Source of the DNA: Gemmobacter fulvus
Lineage (GTDB): Bacteria > Pseudomonadota > Alphaproteobacteria > Rhodobacterales > Rhodobacteraceae
Assembly (NCBI RefSeq): GCF_018798885.1
Contig: NZ_CP076362.1
Location: forward strand, 124,001-188,000
Length of the DNA: 64,000 nt
Reading direction: 5' to 3'
Shown in pieces: positions 7,727-15,823 of this stretch. Numbering within the stretch: position 1 is the first letter of the stretch; every line of letters begins with the position of its first letter. The position numbers and the translations under genes were made by a program. The notes beneath the pieces were generated by a model, which had not been told where the DNA came from, did not search any database, and saw nothing but the letters and a program-made list of their open reading frames with translations.

Positions 7727-8353
7727 ATGATCCTGCATGACTACTGGCGCTCCTCGGCGGGCTATCGGCTGCGCATCGCGCTCAATCTGCTCGGGCTGGA
7801 CTATCAGCGCCACGCGGTCGATCTGCTGGCGGGCGAACAGCGCAGCGCGGACCATCTGGCGCGCAATCCGCAGGGGCTGGTGCCCGCACTGGAGATCGAC
7901 GGGCGGATGCTGACGCAATCGCTCGCCATACTCGAATATCTGGACGAGACCCGCGCAGCGGGCTTTCTGCCGCAAGAGCCGGGCGCGCGGGCGCGGGTGC
8001 GGGCGCTGTCTTATGCGATTGCGATGGATATTCACCCGGTCTGCAATCTGCGCGTGGCACGCCATGCTGTCGGTCTTGGCGGGGCGGTGACGATGGAAGG
8101 CTGGATGCAGCATTTCATCAGGCTGGGGCTGGACGGGGTGGAGGGGCTGCTGGCGCAGGGCGGGACGGGCCTGTTCTGCCATGGCGATCAGATCGGCATG
8201 GCCGATATCTGTCTGGTGCCGCAGGTCTATAACGCCCGCCGCTGGGGCGTGGATCTGGCGGCCTTCCCGCAGGTTGCGGCGATTGCGGCACGGGCCGAGG
8301 CGCTGCCCGCCTTTGCCGCCGCCCATCCCGACCGGGTTCAGCCTGCGGGGTGA
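7727..8353 (+). CDS. maiA: Maleylacetoacetate isomerase (zeta-class glutathione transferase)
   Basis: Glutathione-dependent isomerase of 4-maleylacetoacetate to 4-fumarylacetoacetate, linking HmgA and FahA. From ATG 7727, with GAAGAGGGCG upstream, the product is 208 residues, normal for MAAI. The N-terminal [13 protein letters not shown] matches the zeta signature SSxxxR(V/L)RIAL, and its serine/arginine pair should contact glutathione. [13 protein letters not shown] and the QSLAILEYL thioredoxin-domain helix follow, then [18 protein letters not shown] of the helical domain. A longer reading from 7661 would start inside the putative operator and is less likely. It is divergent from hmgA and leads the maiA-marR pair. 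Confidence 0.95.
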   Translation: MILHDYWRSSAGYRLRIALNLLGLDYQRHAVDLLAGEQRSADHLARNPQGLVPALEIDGRMLTQSLAILEYLDETRAAGFLPQEPGARARVRALSYAIAMDIHPVCNLRVARHAVGLGGAVTMEGWMQHFIRLGLDGVEGLLAQGGTGLFCHGDQIGMADICLVPQVYNARRWGVDLAAFPQVAAIAARAEALPAFAAAHPDRVQPAG

Positions 8354-8408
8354 CTTGGCCGCGCGGCTATGGCAGGGTCTGGCAGAGGTTTTGACACGGA
8401 TCGGGGCA

Positions 8409-8897
8409 ATGCAGGGCGACGCAACAGACGGGGATGCCGCAGGCGGGCAAGAGGATTTCGATCTGGACGGGTTTCTGCCCTATCTGTTGAATCAGGCCGC
8501 CGAGGCCACGTCGAAATCCTTTCACGCCACCTATAAATCCGCCTATGGCATGACGCGCACGCAATGGCGGGTGATGGCCAATCTGGGCCGGTTCGGGGCC
8601 ATGACCGCGCGCGACATCTGCGCCATTTCTCATATCGAAAAAACCAAGGTCAGCCGGGCGGTGGCGGCGCTGGCCGAAGATGGGCTGCTGGCGCGTGCGC
8701 CCAGCCCGCAGGACCGGCGGGCCGAGATCCTGTCGCTGACCGAGGCGGGGCAGGCGGTGTTTGCCGATCTGGGGCGCCAGGCCATCCTTTATGATCGCGA
8801 CCTGCGCGCCGAGCTTGGCCCCGATCTGGCGGGGCAACTGGACGCGGTGCTGCGCCGCCTGATCGCGCAGGGCGCGCGGCTGACCGACGAGGCCTGA
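8409..8897 (+). CDS. MarR-family transcriptional regulator, probable HmgR-type
   Basis: The product is 162 residues if it starts at ATG 8409; an in-frame TTG at 8391 behind GGCAGAGG is an alternative. The winged helix-turn-helix is clear at about residues 45-110: [19 protein letters not shown], then [20 protein letters not shown], then the wing with [17 protein letters not shown], the MarR hallmark. The gene lies 55 bases after maiA on the same strand. The paired GTTGC-N4-GCAAC repeats between hmgA and maiA are good candidate targets, making this the likely homogentisate-pathway repressor. The ligand is unproven. Confidence 0.88.
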   Translation: MQGDATDGDAAGGQEDFDLDGFLPYLLNQAAEATSKSFHATYKSAYGMTRTQWRVMANLGRFGAMTARDICAISHIEKTKVSRAVAALAEDGLLARAPSPQDRRAEILSLTEAGQAVFADLGRQAILYDRDLRAELGPDLAGQLDAVLRRLIAQGARLTDEA

Positions 8898-8904
8898 GGG
8901 CGGT

Positions 8905-9675
8905 TCACCCCGTGGCGCGATGGCCGAGGGCCGCCGAAATATCGGCCGTCAACTGACACAGCCGCGCCACCAGTTCTGGCTGCGGGTCATCCAGAATATG
9001 CTGCACCGACCCGATCAGGCCCACGCTGCCGATCAGCGTATTGTCGTAATTATAGACCGGGGCGGCAATGGCATTCACCCCCAGCAAGGATTGTTCGGGC
9101 GCCGTGGCATAGCCGCGCTGCCGGATCAGCGGCAGTTCGGCGGCCAGTGCGGCGGGATCGGTGATCGTGCGCGGTGTGATGCGGGGCAGCGGGCCTTGCC
9201 GCAGCTTTTGCATCAGCTCCGGCGCGCCGAAGGCCAGAAACACCTTGCCCTGCGCCGAGGCATGCAGCGACAGCTGGCTGCCCGGCTTGACCCCGATCTC
9301 GATCTGCTGGTTGCTGGCAACGGTTGACAGCACAAAGGCCGACTGCGGTGTCGGTGCCGACAGCACCACCGCCACGCCAAGCGCATTGCGGGCGGCCAGC
9401 ATCAGCGGCAGCGCCACGGCGGCAATATCATCAAGGCTTTGCGCGTGCCGGCTGAGCAGCCAGCTTTTGGGGCCAAGCCGATAGCGGGTAGTCGCCGTGT
9501 CCTGCACCACAAACCCATGGTCGATCAGGGTTTGCAGATGTTTGAACGCGGCGCTTTTGGCGATGCCCGCAAACTCCGCGATCTGTGTCACGCCTGCGGG
9601 TTCAGGTTCAAACGCCACATATTCCAGGATTCGCAGACACAGATCTGCCGCCTTCACCCCTTCAACAGCTGCCAT
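8905..9675 (-). CDS. IclR-family transcriptional regulator
   Basis: The 256-residue protein has the two IclR domains: an N-terminal winged helix-turn-helix (about 10-75, with ITQIAEFAGIAKSAAFKHLQTL-type recognition helix) and a C-terminal GAF-like effector domain with SLHASAQGKVFLAF and the closing RGYATAPEQSLLGVNAIAAP region. I prefer ATG 9675, preceded by AAGGGTGG, over a GTG 9 bases upstream. It converges on marR (7 bases between stops) and is divergent from the TRAP operon at 9821, so it probably controls that operon. IclR proteins of this kind usually respond to an aromatic or carboxylic acid intermediate. Confidence 0.92.
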   Translation of the reverse strand: MAAVEGVKAADLCLRILEYVAFEPEPAGVTQIAEFAGIAKSAAFKHLQTLIDHGFVVQDTATTRYRLGPKSWLLSRHAQSLDDIAAVALPLMLAARNALGVAVVLSAPTPQSAFVLSTVASNQQIEIGVKPGSQLSLHASAQGKVFLAFGAPELMQKLRQGPLPRITPRTITDPAALAAELPLIRQRGYATAPEQSLLGVNAIAAPVYNYDNTLIGSVGLIGSVQHILDDPQPELVARLCQLTADISAALGHRATG

Positions 9676-9745
9676 CGGTTCCACCCTTTCTGAATTCCGT
9701 TTTGCCCGGAGTTTCCGACGGCGTCGCCGGTTATCCGTGCTGTCA

Positions 9746-9773
9746 TTGACAAACTATAGCAAATCGACATTAT
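9746..9773 (+). promoter_or_regulatory. Candidate sigma-70 promoter for the TRAP operon
   Basis: A perfect -35 hexamer TTGACA (9746-9751) is followed after 16 bases by CATTAT (9768-9773) in a locally AT-rich patch. It lies about 50 bases upstream of the first TRAP gene and immediately before the AGAGAAC repeats. It is one of the best hexamer matches in this GC-rich window. Confidence 0.55.
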
Positions 9774-9800
9774 AGAGAACAGCGTTCTTTTAGAGAGAAC
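9774..9800. promoter_or_regulatory. Repeated AGAGAAC operator, probable IclR site
   Basis: AGAGAAC occurs at 9774-9780 and 9794-9800, exactly 20 bases apart. Between them AGAAC-AGC-GTTCT (9776-9788) is a perfect inverted repeat. The block overlaps or directly follows the predicted -10 box of the TRAP operon, a position where bound protein would block transcription. The adjacent divergent IclR gene is the obvious candidate. Confidence 0.6.
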
Positions 9801-9820
9801 GATGGGAGGGAAGAGATTCG

Positions 9821-10813
9821 ATGAAAAAGACAGTTGCGCTTGCAGCCCTGCTGATCGGCACCACCACGATGGCCTGGGCCGAGCCGGTGACCCTGCGACT
9901 TGGACATGCCGTGTTCGAGGCGCATCCGAACCACGATACCGCCGTGCGCTTCAAGGAAGCGGTGGAGCGGTTGTCGGGGGGCGATGTGACGATCAACATC
10001 TTTCCGGCGCGTCAGCTGGGCGATGTGAAAGAGCTGATGGAGGGGGTTCAGTTCGGCACGGTCGACATGACGGTCAATTCATCTTCGGCGCTCGCCACGC
10101 TGGAGCCGTCGATTGATGCGTTCCAGCTGCCGGGGGTGATCCCGGATTATGCCGGTTTCGCCAAACTGGCGCTGTCGGCCCCGGCGCGGGCGATCATGGA
10201 TACCGTCGCCAATCACGACATGGTGGCGCTTGGCCTTTATGACGGCGGGCAACGGCACTTCCTGACGGTGAAAGAGCCGGTCACCAGCATGGAAAGCCTG
10301 ACCGGGCTGAAAACCCGCGTGGCGCCGGTGAAGCTGTTTCTGGATGTCTGGGCCGCTGCCGGGGTGAACCCGACGCCGATGGCCTATGGCGAGGTGTATT
10401 CGGCGCTGGAAACCGGCACGCTGGATGCGGTTGAAATCAACCTGACCTCGATCGAATCCGAAAAATACTACGAGGTTGCGGGCGGCGTCACGCTGACCGG
10501 GCATTACTTCTGGCCCAGCTTCCTGCTGATCAACAAGGGCATCTTCGAGGGGCTGACCCCCGAACAGCAAAAGGCGATGCGCGATGCCGCCGCCGAAATC
10601 ACCGAACCGCAGGTGATGGCCGTGGCGGCGCTGGATGAAACCGTCAAGGCGCATCTGGCCGAGCTGAAGGTGCCGGTGGTAGAACCGTCGGCCGAGTTTC
10701 TGGCCGCCTTCCGCGCCGCCACGGCCCCGGTGGTCGAGGCCTACAAGGCCGCCGATCCGCGGATTGCCGCCTTTGTCGATGAAGCCGCCAGCCTCAGCCC
10801 GACCCAGAACTGA
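9821..10813 (+). CDS. TRAP transporter substrate-binding protein (DctP family)
   Basis: Periplasmic receptor that delivers a (usually carboxylate) solute to the TRAP membrane subunits encoded next. The 330-residue precursor has a signal peptide (MKKTVALAALLIGTTTMAWA, cleavage likely after residue 20). The mature part has DctP features: LRLGHAVFEAHPNHDTAVRF at its start, the SGGDVTINIFPARQLGDVKE strand-helix, and TRVAPVK near residue 165, the region of the ligand-binding arginine. GGGAGGGAAGAG precedes the ATG. It is first in the operon and is followed by a strong hairpin before the permease genes. Ligand identity is unknown. Confidence 0.93.
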   Translation: MKKTVALAALLIGTTTMAWAEPVTLRLGHAVFEAHPNHDTAVRFKEAVERLSGGDVTINIFPARQLGDVKELMEGVQFGTVDMTVNSSSALATLEPSIDAFQLPGVIPDYAGFAKLALSAPARAIMDTVANHDMVALGLYDGGQRHFLTVKEPVTSMESLTGLKTRVAPVKLFLDVWAAAGVNPTPMAYGEVYSALETGTLDAVEINLTSIESEKYYEVAGGVTLTGHYFWPSFLLINKGIFEGLTPEQQKAMRDAAAEITEPQVMAVAALDETVKAHLAELKVPVVEPSAEFLAAFRAATAPVVEAYKAADPRIAAFVDEAASLSPTQN

Positions 10814-10832
10814 CGCCGACAACTGACGTGCC

Positions 10833-10852
10833 GCCGGGGGTCAGCCCCCGGC
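10833..10852 (+). terminator. Hairpin between binding-protein and permease genes (attenuator)
   Basis: GCCGGGGG (10833-10840), loop TCAG, CCCCCGGC (10845-10852) give an 8-bp all-GC stem in the 60-base gap between the TRAP binding protein and small permease genes. It has no T tract. Placement suggests partial termination or 3'-end protection that leaves more binding-protein mRNA than permease mRNA. Confidence 0.6.
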
Positions 10853-10873
10853 CTGCGCGGCCCATGGGAGGGT

Positions 10874-11374
10874 ATGGACATGACATTGATATGGCGCAGT
10901 TATCTGCGCGCGGCGGAAAGCCTGTGTATTGCGGGCATCGCCCTTGTGCTGGTGCTGGGGGGCGCGCAGGTGTGGTTCCGCTATGTGGCGGGCACCTCGC
11001 TCGTCTGGTCGGAAGAGCTGATGCGCGTCACGATGCTGTGGCTGGTGATGATCGGGTCCGGGCTGGCCTATTCGCAGCGGCAGTTCATGGGGATGCGCTT
11101 TGCCGTCAACGTGATGCCGCCGCGGATGCAGCGGGCCTGTGATCTGCTGTCGGCGGCTTTGATGCTGAGCTTTCTGGCAGTGATCGGCTGGTATGGCGCG
11201 ATCTTTGCCTGGAAAACCCGGCTGCAAAGCTCGACCACGCTGGATGTGAGCCTGCTCTGGGTGCATGGCGCGATTGTGGTCGGGGCGGCGCTGATGGCGC
11301 TGCATATCGTGCTGGTCGAGGTGTTCGGCGTCAAATCCGAGGCCAACCCGCATGGCGACGGGGGGCTGGCATGA
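10874..11374 (+). CDS. TRAP transporter small permease (DctQ family)
   Basis: The 166-residue protein has four hydrophobic segments (about 15-35, 48-66, 88-108 and 128-148), as in DctQ subunits, and the family landmark TSLVWSEELMRVTMLWLVMIG. It should pair with the following DctM protein to form the membrane part of the transporter. Either ATG 10874 or ATG 10880 could start it; the GGGAGG at 10866-10871 is better spaced for the second. The last codon overlaps the ATG of dctM-like in an ATGA junction, so the two are translationally coupled. Confidence 0.92.
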   Translation: MDMTLIWRSYLRAAESLCIAGIALVLVLGGAQVWFRYVAGTSLVWSEELMRVTMLWLVMIGSGLAYSQRQFMGMRFAVNVMPPRMQRACDLLSAALMLSFLAVIGWYGAIFAWKTRLQSSTTLDVSLLWVHGAIVVGAALMALHIVLVEVFGVKSEANPHGDGGLA

Positions 11375-12654
11375 TCTGGCTCGGTTCCATCTTCCTGTTC
11401 CTGCTGCTGATCGGGATGCCGATTGCCTTTGTGCTGGGCGTCTCGGCGCTGGGGTATTTTCTGGCCACCGGCCAGACGCAGTTCATGCTGGTTCTGCCGC
11501 AGCGGATGCTGGCGGGCATGGATCACTTTGTGCTGCTGGCGATTCCGCTGTTCGTGCTGGCGGGTAATATCATGGATGTCGGCGGGCTGACCCAGCGGCT
11601 GATCGGGCTGGCCAATTCCATGGTCGGGCGGTTTCGCGGCGGGCTGTCGCTGACCGCCGTCTGGGGGGCCTTCCTGTTCGGCGGGGTCAGCGGATCGGCG
11701 GCGGCGGATGCGGCGGCGCTTGGCACGGTGATGGTGCCCGACATGAAGCGGCAAGGCTATGACGTGGATTATTCGGCGGCGCTGATTGCCGTTTCGTCGC
11801 TGATGGCACCGCTGGTGCCGCCGTCGATTGCGATGATCATCTATGGCGCGCTGTCGGGCACGTCGATTTCGCAACTGCTCATCGCCGGGGTGGTGCCGGG
11901 GGTGATGCTGGCGGTGGCGCTGTCGGCCTATGCCATCTTCATCGCCCATAAACACCAGTATCCGCGCGCCGCACCGCAATCGCTGCGCGAGATCGGTCTG
12001 GGCTTTGTCTATGCCGGGCCGGTGCTCATGCTGCCGGTGATCATCATCGTCGGCATCCGGGGCGGTGTGTTCACCGCAACCGAGGCGGCGGCGGTGGCCG
12101 CGATCTATGCGCTGCTCGTTTCCGGGCTGATCTACCGCGCGCTGACCTGGCCCTTCCTGCGGCGGGCGCTGCTGAATACGGCGATCATCACCTCGGCCAT
12201 ATATGTGCTGATTGCGATGGCCAATATCGCAGCCTTCATCTTTGCCATCGAGCAATTGCCGCAGCATGCGGTGGCCGGTCTGACCAGCCTGACCGACAAC
12301 CCCTATCTGATCCTGCTGATGGTCAATATCATCCTGCTGATCCTCGGCATGTTCCTCGACACCATCGGCATCCTGATCCTGACCGTGCCCGCCCTGACCG
12401 CCATCGGCACCACGCTGGGCATGGACCCGGTGCATCTGGGGGTGATGGTGGTGTTCAACGTGCTGATCGGCTTTGTCACGCCGCCGGTGGGTCTGTGCCT
12501 GTTCGTCATCGCCTCTGTCACCGGGCGGCCGATGGAAAAGATTGCCGTCAAGGCCCTGCCGATGATCGGGCTGGCGCTGGTGATCCTTGGCCTGATTTCG
12601 GTGTTCCCCGACATCGTGCTGTTCCTGCCGCGCCTGTTGAACGGGGGGGCGTGA
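11371..12654 (+). CDS. TRAP transporter large permease (DctM family)
   Basis: The 427-residue membrane protein has about twelve hydrophobic segments and the usual DctM length. Landmarks include an early LLLIGMPIAFVLGVSALGYF, the FGGVSGSAAADAAALG motif with MVPDMKRQGYD, LMAPLVPPSIAMIIYG, and the late FNVLIGFVTPPVGLCLF. It is the ion-coupled transport channel, probably Na+-driven, that takes substrate from the upstream periplasmic protein. It overlaps the small permease by 4 bases and the next gene by 1 base (TGATG), so the catabolic genes downstream belong to the same transcript. Confidence 0.95.
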   Translation: MIWLGSIFLFLLLIGMPIAFVLGVSALGYFLATGQTQFMLVLPQRMLAGMDHFVLLAIPLFVLAGNIMDVGGLTQRLIGLANSMVGRFRGGLSLTAVWGAFLFGGVSGSAAADAAALGTVMVPDMKRQGYDVDYSAALIAVSSLMAPLVPPSIAMIIYGALSGTSISQLLIAGVVPGVMLAVALSAYAIFIAHKHQYPRAAPQSLREIGLGFVYAGPVLMLPVIIIVGIRGGVFTATEAAAVAAIYALLVSGLIYRALTWPFLRRALLNTAIITSAIYVLIAMANIAAFIFAIEQLPQHAVAGLTSLTDNPYLILLMVNIILLILGMFLDTIGILILTVPALTAIGTTLGMDPVHLGVMVVFNVLIGFVTPPVGLCLFVIASVTGRPMEKIAVKALPMIGLALVILGLISVFPDIVLFLPRLLNGGA

Positions 12655-13718
12655 TGGCGGATCTGTCGACACGGATCGGGCGGCTGCGGTTGAAAAACCC
12701 GGTGATCGCGGCGGCGGGCGAACATCTGATGGATGCGGCGGGCATCCGGTCGGCCATTCTGGCCGGGGCCGGGGCGGTGGTGGGCAAATCCACCAACGAA
12801 TCCGACGCGGCAAAGGATCAGCTGACGCGCGCCGAATATGTGGCGCTGGGGCCGGACTGGCAGCCGGTGCTCTGGGGGCCGGATGCGCCCCGCGCCACCA
12901 TCCTGACCCGGTCGGGCCTGAGCCCGCTGGGGTTTGACGCCTGGCTGGCGCAATGTGTGGCGATGGCGGAGTTCGCGGCGGCGCATGACTGTCTGTATGT
13001 GCCGTCGCTGATCCTCGCCGCGCCCGAACCCGCCGTGCAGATGGCGCGGTCGGTGCAGGCGGCGGGGCTGCGCGTGCTGGAGTTCAACATCGGCACGCCC
13101 TATGCCTCGCAGGCGGCCAAGGGGGCGGTGGCCACCGAATTGTCACCCGAACGGGTGGCGGCGCTGACCGCAATGATGGTGCAGGCGCTGGAGATCCCGG
13201 TCTGGGTCAAGATCACCGGGCAAAGCGAGCGGGTGCCCGATCTGGCCGCCGCCGCCTTCGGGGCCGGCGCTGAAAGCGTGGTGATGGCGGGCCGCGCGCT
13301 GGGGATGCTGCCGGATCTGGACACGATGCAGCCGGTGCTGGGCACAAGCTGCGGCATCGGCGGCTGGTGGAACCTGCCGCTGACCTGTCACTGGCTGGCC
13401 GCAACCCGCGCGGCGCTTGGGCCGGACCCGGCGCTGATCGGCATCAACGGGGCCACCAACGGCCAGGATGTGGCGCGGATGCTGCTGGCCGGGGCCTCGG
13501 CTGTCGGTCTGTCCTCCGAGGTGATGCTGCGCGGCTGGCCGGTGATCACCGAGGCGGTGGCGGCGCTGGATGCCTATTGCACCGCCCGGAACCTGACGGT
13601 GGCCGCGCTGATCGGCCGGGCCGCCGACACCCGCAAACGCTTTGCCGATATGCCCGTGCTTGCAGAGCATTGGCGTCAATTCATCCCCGCGCCGCTGCCA
13701 GCGGCGGAAACGGAGTAA
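12654..13718 (+). CDS. Dihydroorotate-dehydrogenase-like FMN oxidoreductase
   Basis: The 354-residue product is a TIM-barrel flavoprotein of the dihydroorotate dehydrogenase/PreA superfamily. It shows the N-terminal LKNPVIAAAG, FMN-contacting PVWVKIT (about 180-186) and the phosphate-binding LIGINGATNGQDVARMLLAGA (about 260-280). The usual catalytic loop NxSCPN reads FNIGTPYAS, so the Cys/Ser base is not at its standard place. There is no adjacent electron-transfer partner (PreT/PyrK), and no other pyrimidine genes, so pyrimidine synthesis is unlikely. It probably oxidises or reduces an intermediate of the compound taken up by the TRAP system. Function is inferred from fold and operon only. 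Confidence 0.75.
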   Translation: MADLSTRIGRLRLKNPVIAAAGEHLMDAAGIRSAILAGAGAVVGKSTNESDAAKDQLTRAEYVALGPDWQPVLWGPDAPRATILTRSGLSPLGFDAWLAQCVAMAEFAAAHDCLYVPSLILAAPEPAVQMARSVQAAGLRVLEFNIGTPYASQAAKGAVATELSPERVAALTAMMVQALEIPVWVKITGQSERVPDLAAAAFGAGAESVVMAGRALGMLPDLDTMQPVLGTSCGIGGWWNLPLTCHWLAATRAALGPDPALIGINGATNGQDVARMLLAGASAVGLSSEVMLRGWPVITEAVAALDAYCTARNLTVAALIGRAADTRKRFADMPVLAEHWRQFIPAPLPAAETE

Positions 13719-13723
13719 ATCCC

Positions 13724-14644
13724 ATGGCTGATTTTCAGTATGACCCGGCGCTTGCCGACCGCGTGACCGCGCTGATGCAGGGGGCGGTGGATCTGCACAT
13801 CCATTCCGGCCCCTCGCTACACCCGCGCAAGGTGGACCATATGGAGGTGCTGCGCGCGGCGGATGCGGCTGGAATGCGCGCCATCCTGATCAAGGATCAC
13901 TATTATCCGACGATGCCGGTGACCACCCTGATGAACACCAACCTCGGGCTGAAAACCGAGGCGCTGGGGGCCATCGTGCTCAACAATCCGGTGGGCGGGC
14001 TGAACCCTTCGGCGGTGGATTATGCGCTGAAACAGGGGGCGAAAGTCGTCTGGATGGCCACGGCCCATGCGAAAAACCACATGGACCACGAGGCGAAAGA
14101 GGCGGATTTCAAGAACAAGTTTCCGGTGAATTCCAAAAAGACCGTGACGGCGATTCCGGCCACGCTGATCAATGACGCGGGCGTGGTGCATGACGCGGTG
14201 AAGCTGATCCTTGATCTGATTGCCGAAGCGGATGCCGTTGTGTCTGCCGGGCACCACCATATCAGCGAGTGTTTCCCCTTTTATGAAGAGGCGAAGGCGC
14301 GCGGCGTGACGCGGCTGTTCCTGAACCATCCGACCTATGTCAACGATGGCACGATGGAGGATGTGGCGTCGCTGGTGCGCATGGGCGTGAAGATGGAACA
14401 TTCGATCTGCATGTTCGTGCCCTCGACCTTCCATCTGTTCGACGACGATCACCTGAAAGCGGTGATTGCGGCGGCGGGGGTGGAGAACACCTTCTTCGGA
14501 TCGGATCTGGGCCAGCGCAACAACCCGACGCCGGTTGAAGGGATGCGCCAGATGATCGAGTTGCTGTTGCGGCTGGGCTATACCGATGCCGAGGTGCGGC
14601 AGATGACCACGACAACGGCGGCCACACTGGCGGGGCTGCAATGA
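13724..14644 (+). CDS. DUF6282 family metal-dependent hydrolase
   Basis: The 306-residue product matches what I know as DUF6282, an uncharacterised amidohydrolase-like TIM-barrel group. Likely metal ligands are the HxH in VDLHIHSGPS (about 24-29), a lysine/histidine in LIKDHYYP, the His cluster in SAGHHHISE (about 180-188) and the aspartate in FFGSDLGQ near the C-terminus. This order matches the beta-strand 1, 4, 5/6 and 8 positions of amidohydrolases. It overlaps the next gene by ATGA. In this operon a ring-opening or amide/lactone hydrolysis step is likely. The substrate is unknown. Confidence 0.78.
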   Translation: MADFQYDPALADRVTALMQGAVDLHIHSGPSLHPRKVDHMEVLRAADAAGMRAILIKDHYYPTMPVTTLMNTNLGLKTEALGAIVLNNPVGGLNPSAVDYALKQGAKVVWMATAHAKNHMDHEAKEADFKNKFPVNSKKTVTAIPATLINDAGVVHDAVKLILDLIAEADAVVSAGHHHISECFPFYEEAKARGVTRLFLNHPTYVNDGTMEDVASLVRMGVKMEHSICMFVPSTFHLFDDDHLKAVIAAAGVENTFFGSDLGQRNNPTPVEGMRQMIELLLRLGYTDAEVRQMTTTTAATLAGLQ

Positions 14645-15393
14645 CCGATCTGCGGGCACGGATCCTGCGCGGCGACCGGCTGGTGGGGTGTTTTCTGAAA
14701 ACCCCCAGCCCACAAGTGGCCGAGTTGCTGGGGCTGGCGGGGCTGGATTTCATCGTGGCCGATCAGGAACACGCGCCGGTCGATCTTGCCACGCTGGATC
14801 TGATTGCGCTGGCGGGGCGGGCGGTGGGGCTGCCGGTCCTGATCCGGGCCAGCCATGGCGCGGCCCCGGCGATCTGGCCCGCGCTGGACATCGGCTGCAC
14901 CGGCGTGATGGTGCCGCATGTCCGCACCGCCGAAGAGGCGGGGCAGGTGGCCGATGCGGTGAAGTATGCGCGGGGGCAGCGCGGCTTTTCGCCCTCGGGG
15001 CGGGCGGGGGGCTATGGCACCGTTCCGGCGGCCGACTATCGCAGGCAGGCCGATGCGGCCTCGGTGATCCTGACGCAGATCGAGGATGCGGCGGCGCTGG
15101 CGCAGCTGGATGCCATCGCTGCGGTGCCGGAGGTGGATGTGCTGTTCGTGGGGCCTGCCGATCTGGCGCTGTCGCTGGGCTGCGCGCCCGATGCGCCCGC
15201 GCTGGAGGCGGCGATCCTGCAGGTGGCCGAGGCGGCGCGCCGGGCGGGCAAGGCGGCGGGGCTGTTCGTGACCGATGCCGCGCAGATCGGCCCCTGGGCG
15301 GCACGCGGTATCAGCGTGTTCGTCTGCGGATCGGATCAGGGACTTTTGATGCAGGGCGCGCGGCGGCTGATGGCCACCGGACGCGCAGGATAG
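14641..15393 (+). CDS. HpcH/HpaI-family aldolase
   Basis: Class II, metal-dependent aldolase of 250 residues that cleaves 2-keto-3-deoxy or 4-hydroxy-2-oxo acids to pyruvate (or an analogue) and an aldehyde. Visible motifs are the catalytic His in ADQEHAPVDL (about 40), the glutamate in ILTQIEDAAAL (about 142) and the aspartate in LFVGPADLALSLG (about 172); the last two bind the metal with a PHVRTAEEA region between. It follows the DUF6282 gene with an ATGA overlap. An aldehyde dehydrogenase is encoded two genes on and may oxidise the released aldehyde, which would make a coherent cleavage-oxidation sequence. Confidence 0.88.
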   Translation: MTDLRARILRGDRLVGCFLKTPSPQVAELLGLAGLDFIVADQEHAPVDLATLDLIALAGRAVGLPVLIRASHGAAPAIWPALDIGCTGVMVPHVRTAEEAGQVADAVKYARGQRGFSPSGRAGGYGTVPAADYRRQADAASVILTQIEDAAALAQLDAIAAVPEVDVLFVGPADLALSLGCAPDAPALEAAILQVAEAARRAGKAAGLFVTDAAQIGPWAARGISVFVCGSDQGLLMQGARRLMATGRAG

Positions 15394-15401
15394 GAGCAAA
15401 C

Positions 15402-15749
15402 ATGCAGGTTCATCAGATCGACTGGTCGGCACTGGAGTGGAAGACCATCCGGCCGGGGGTGGAGCAGAAGGCGTTCTCGGGCACCGGGGCGACCATCGCC
15501 TTGCACCGGCTGCAACCGGGGCACGAGCCGAAGCCGCATCGCCATGTCAACGAACAGATTGCCTATATCGTGTCAGGCGTGGCCGATTTTCACATCGGGG
15601 AGACGGTGCTGCGGCTGGGGCCGGGCGGCATTGCGGTGATCCCGCCGAATGTGCTGCACCACGCGGTCGTGGTCGGGGATCAGGAGGTGATCAACCTCGA
15701 TGTATTCACCCCGGCCCGCCCGGAATATGCGGCCCTGCCGACCGGCTGA
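15402..15749 (+). CDS. Small single-domain cupin
   Basis: The 115-residue beta-barrel protein has cupin motif 1 (PKPHRHVNEQIAYIVSG, about residues 45-62, supplying His, His and Gln/Glu) and motif 2 (PPNVLHHAVVV, about 87-97). It is therefore likely to bind a divalent metal. RBS TAGGAG precedes ATG 15402. It lies between the aldolase and aldehyde dehydrogenase genes of the TRAP operon. Cupins in this position can be isomerases, dioxygenases or sugar-binding proteins, and nothing in the sequence decides between these. Confidence 0.82.
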   Translation: MQVHQIDWSALEWKTIRPGVEQKAFSGTGATIALHRLQPGHEPKPHRHVNEQIAYIVSGVADFHIGETVLRLGPGGIAVIPPNVLHHAVVVGDQEVINLDVFTPARPEYAALPTG

Positions 15750-15823
15750 CGGGACCAGAAAATATCTGAAATGCGCCAGATCACACGCCTATGGGCGGTG
15801 CCTTGGCATGACGGGAGACGACC

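Noticed and set aside
7613-8326. N-terminal extension of hmgA by about 238 codons
   Set aside because: The frame is open but antisense to maiA; HmgA has normal length and a strong RBS at 7612.
11068-12813. Open frame of about 580 codons opposite the TRAP permeases
   Set aside because: His/Arg/Gln-rich shadow of hydrophobic coding sequence; no RBS or motif.
12654-13718. Pyrimidine biosynthesis/degradation gene (pyrD or preA)
   Set aside because: The DHOD catalytic loop is altered, no PyrK/PreT partner or other pyrimidine gene is present, and the gene is embedded in a TRAP catabolic operon.
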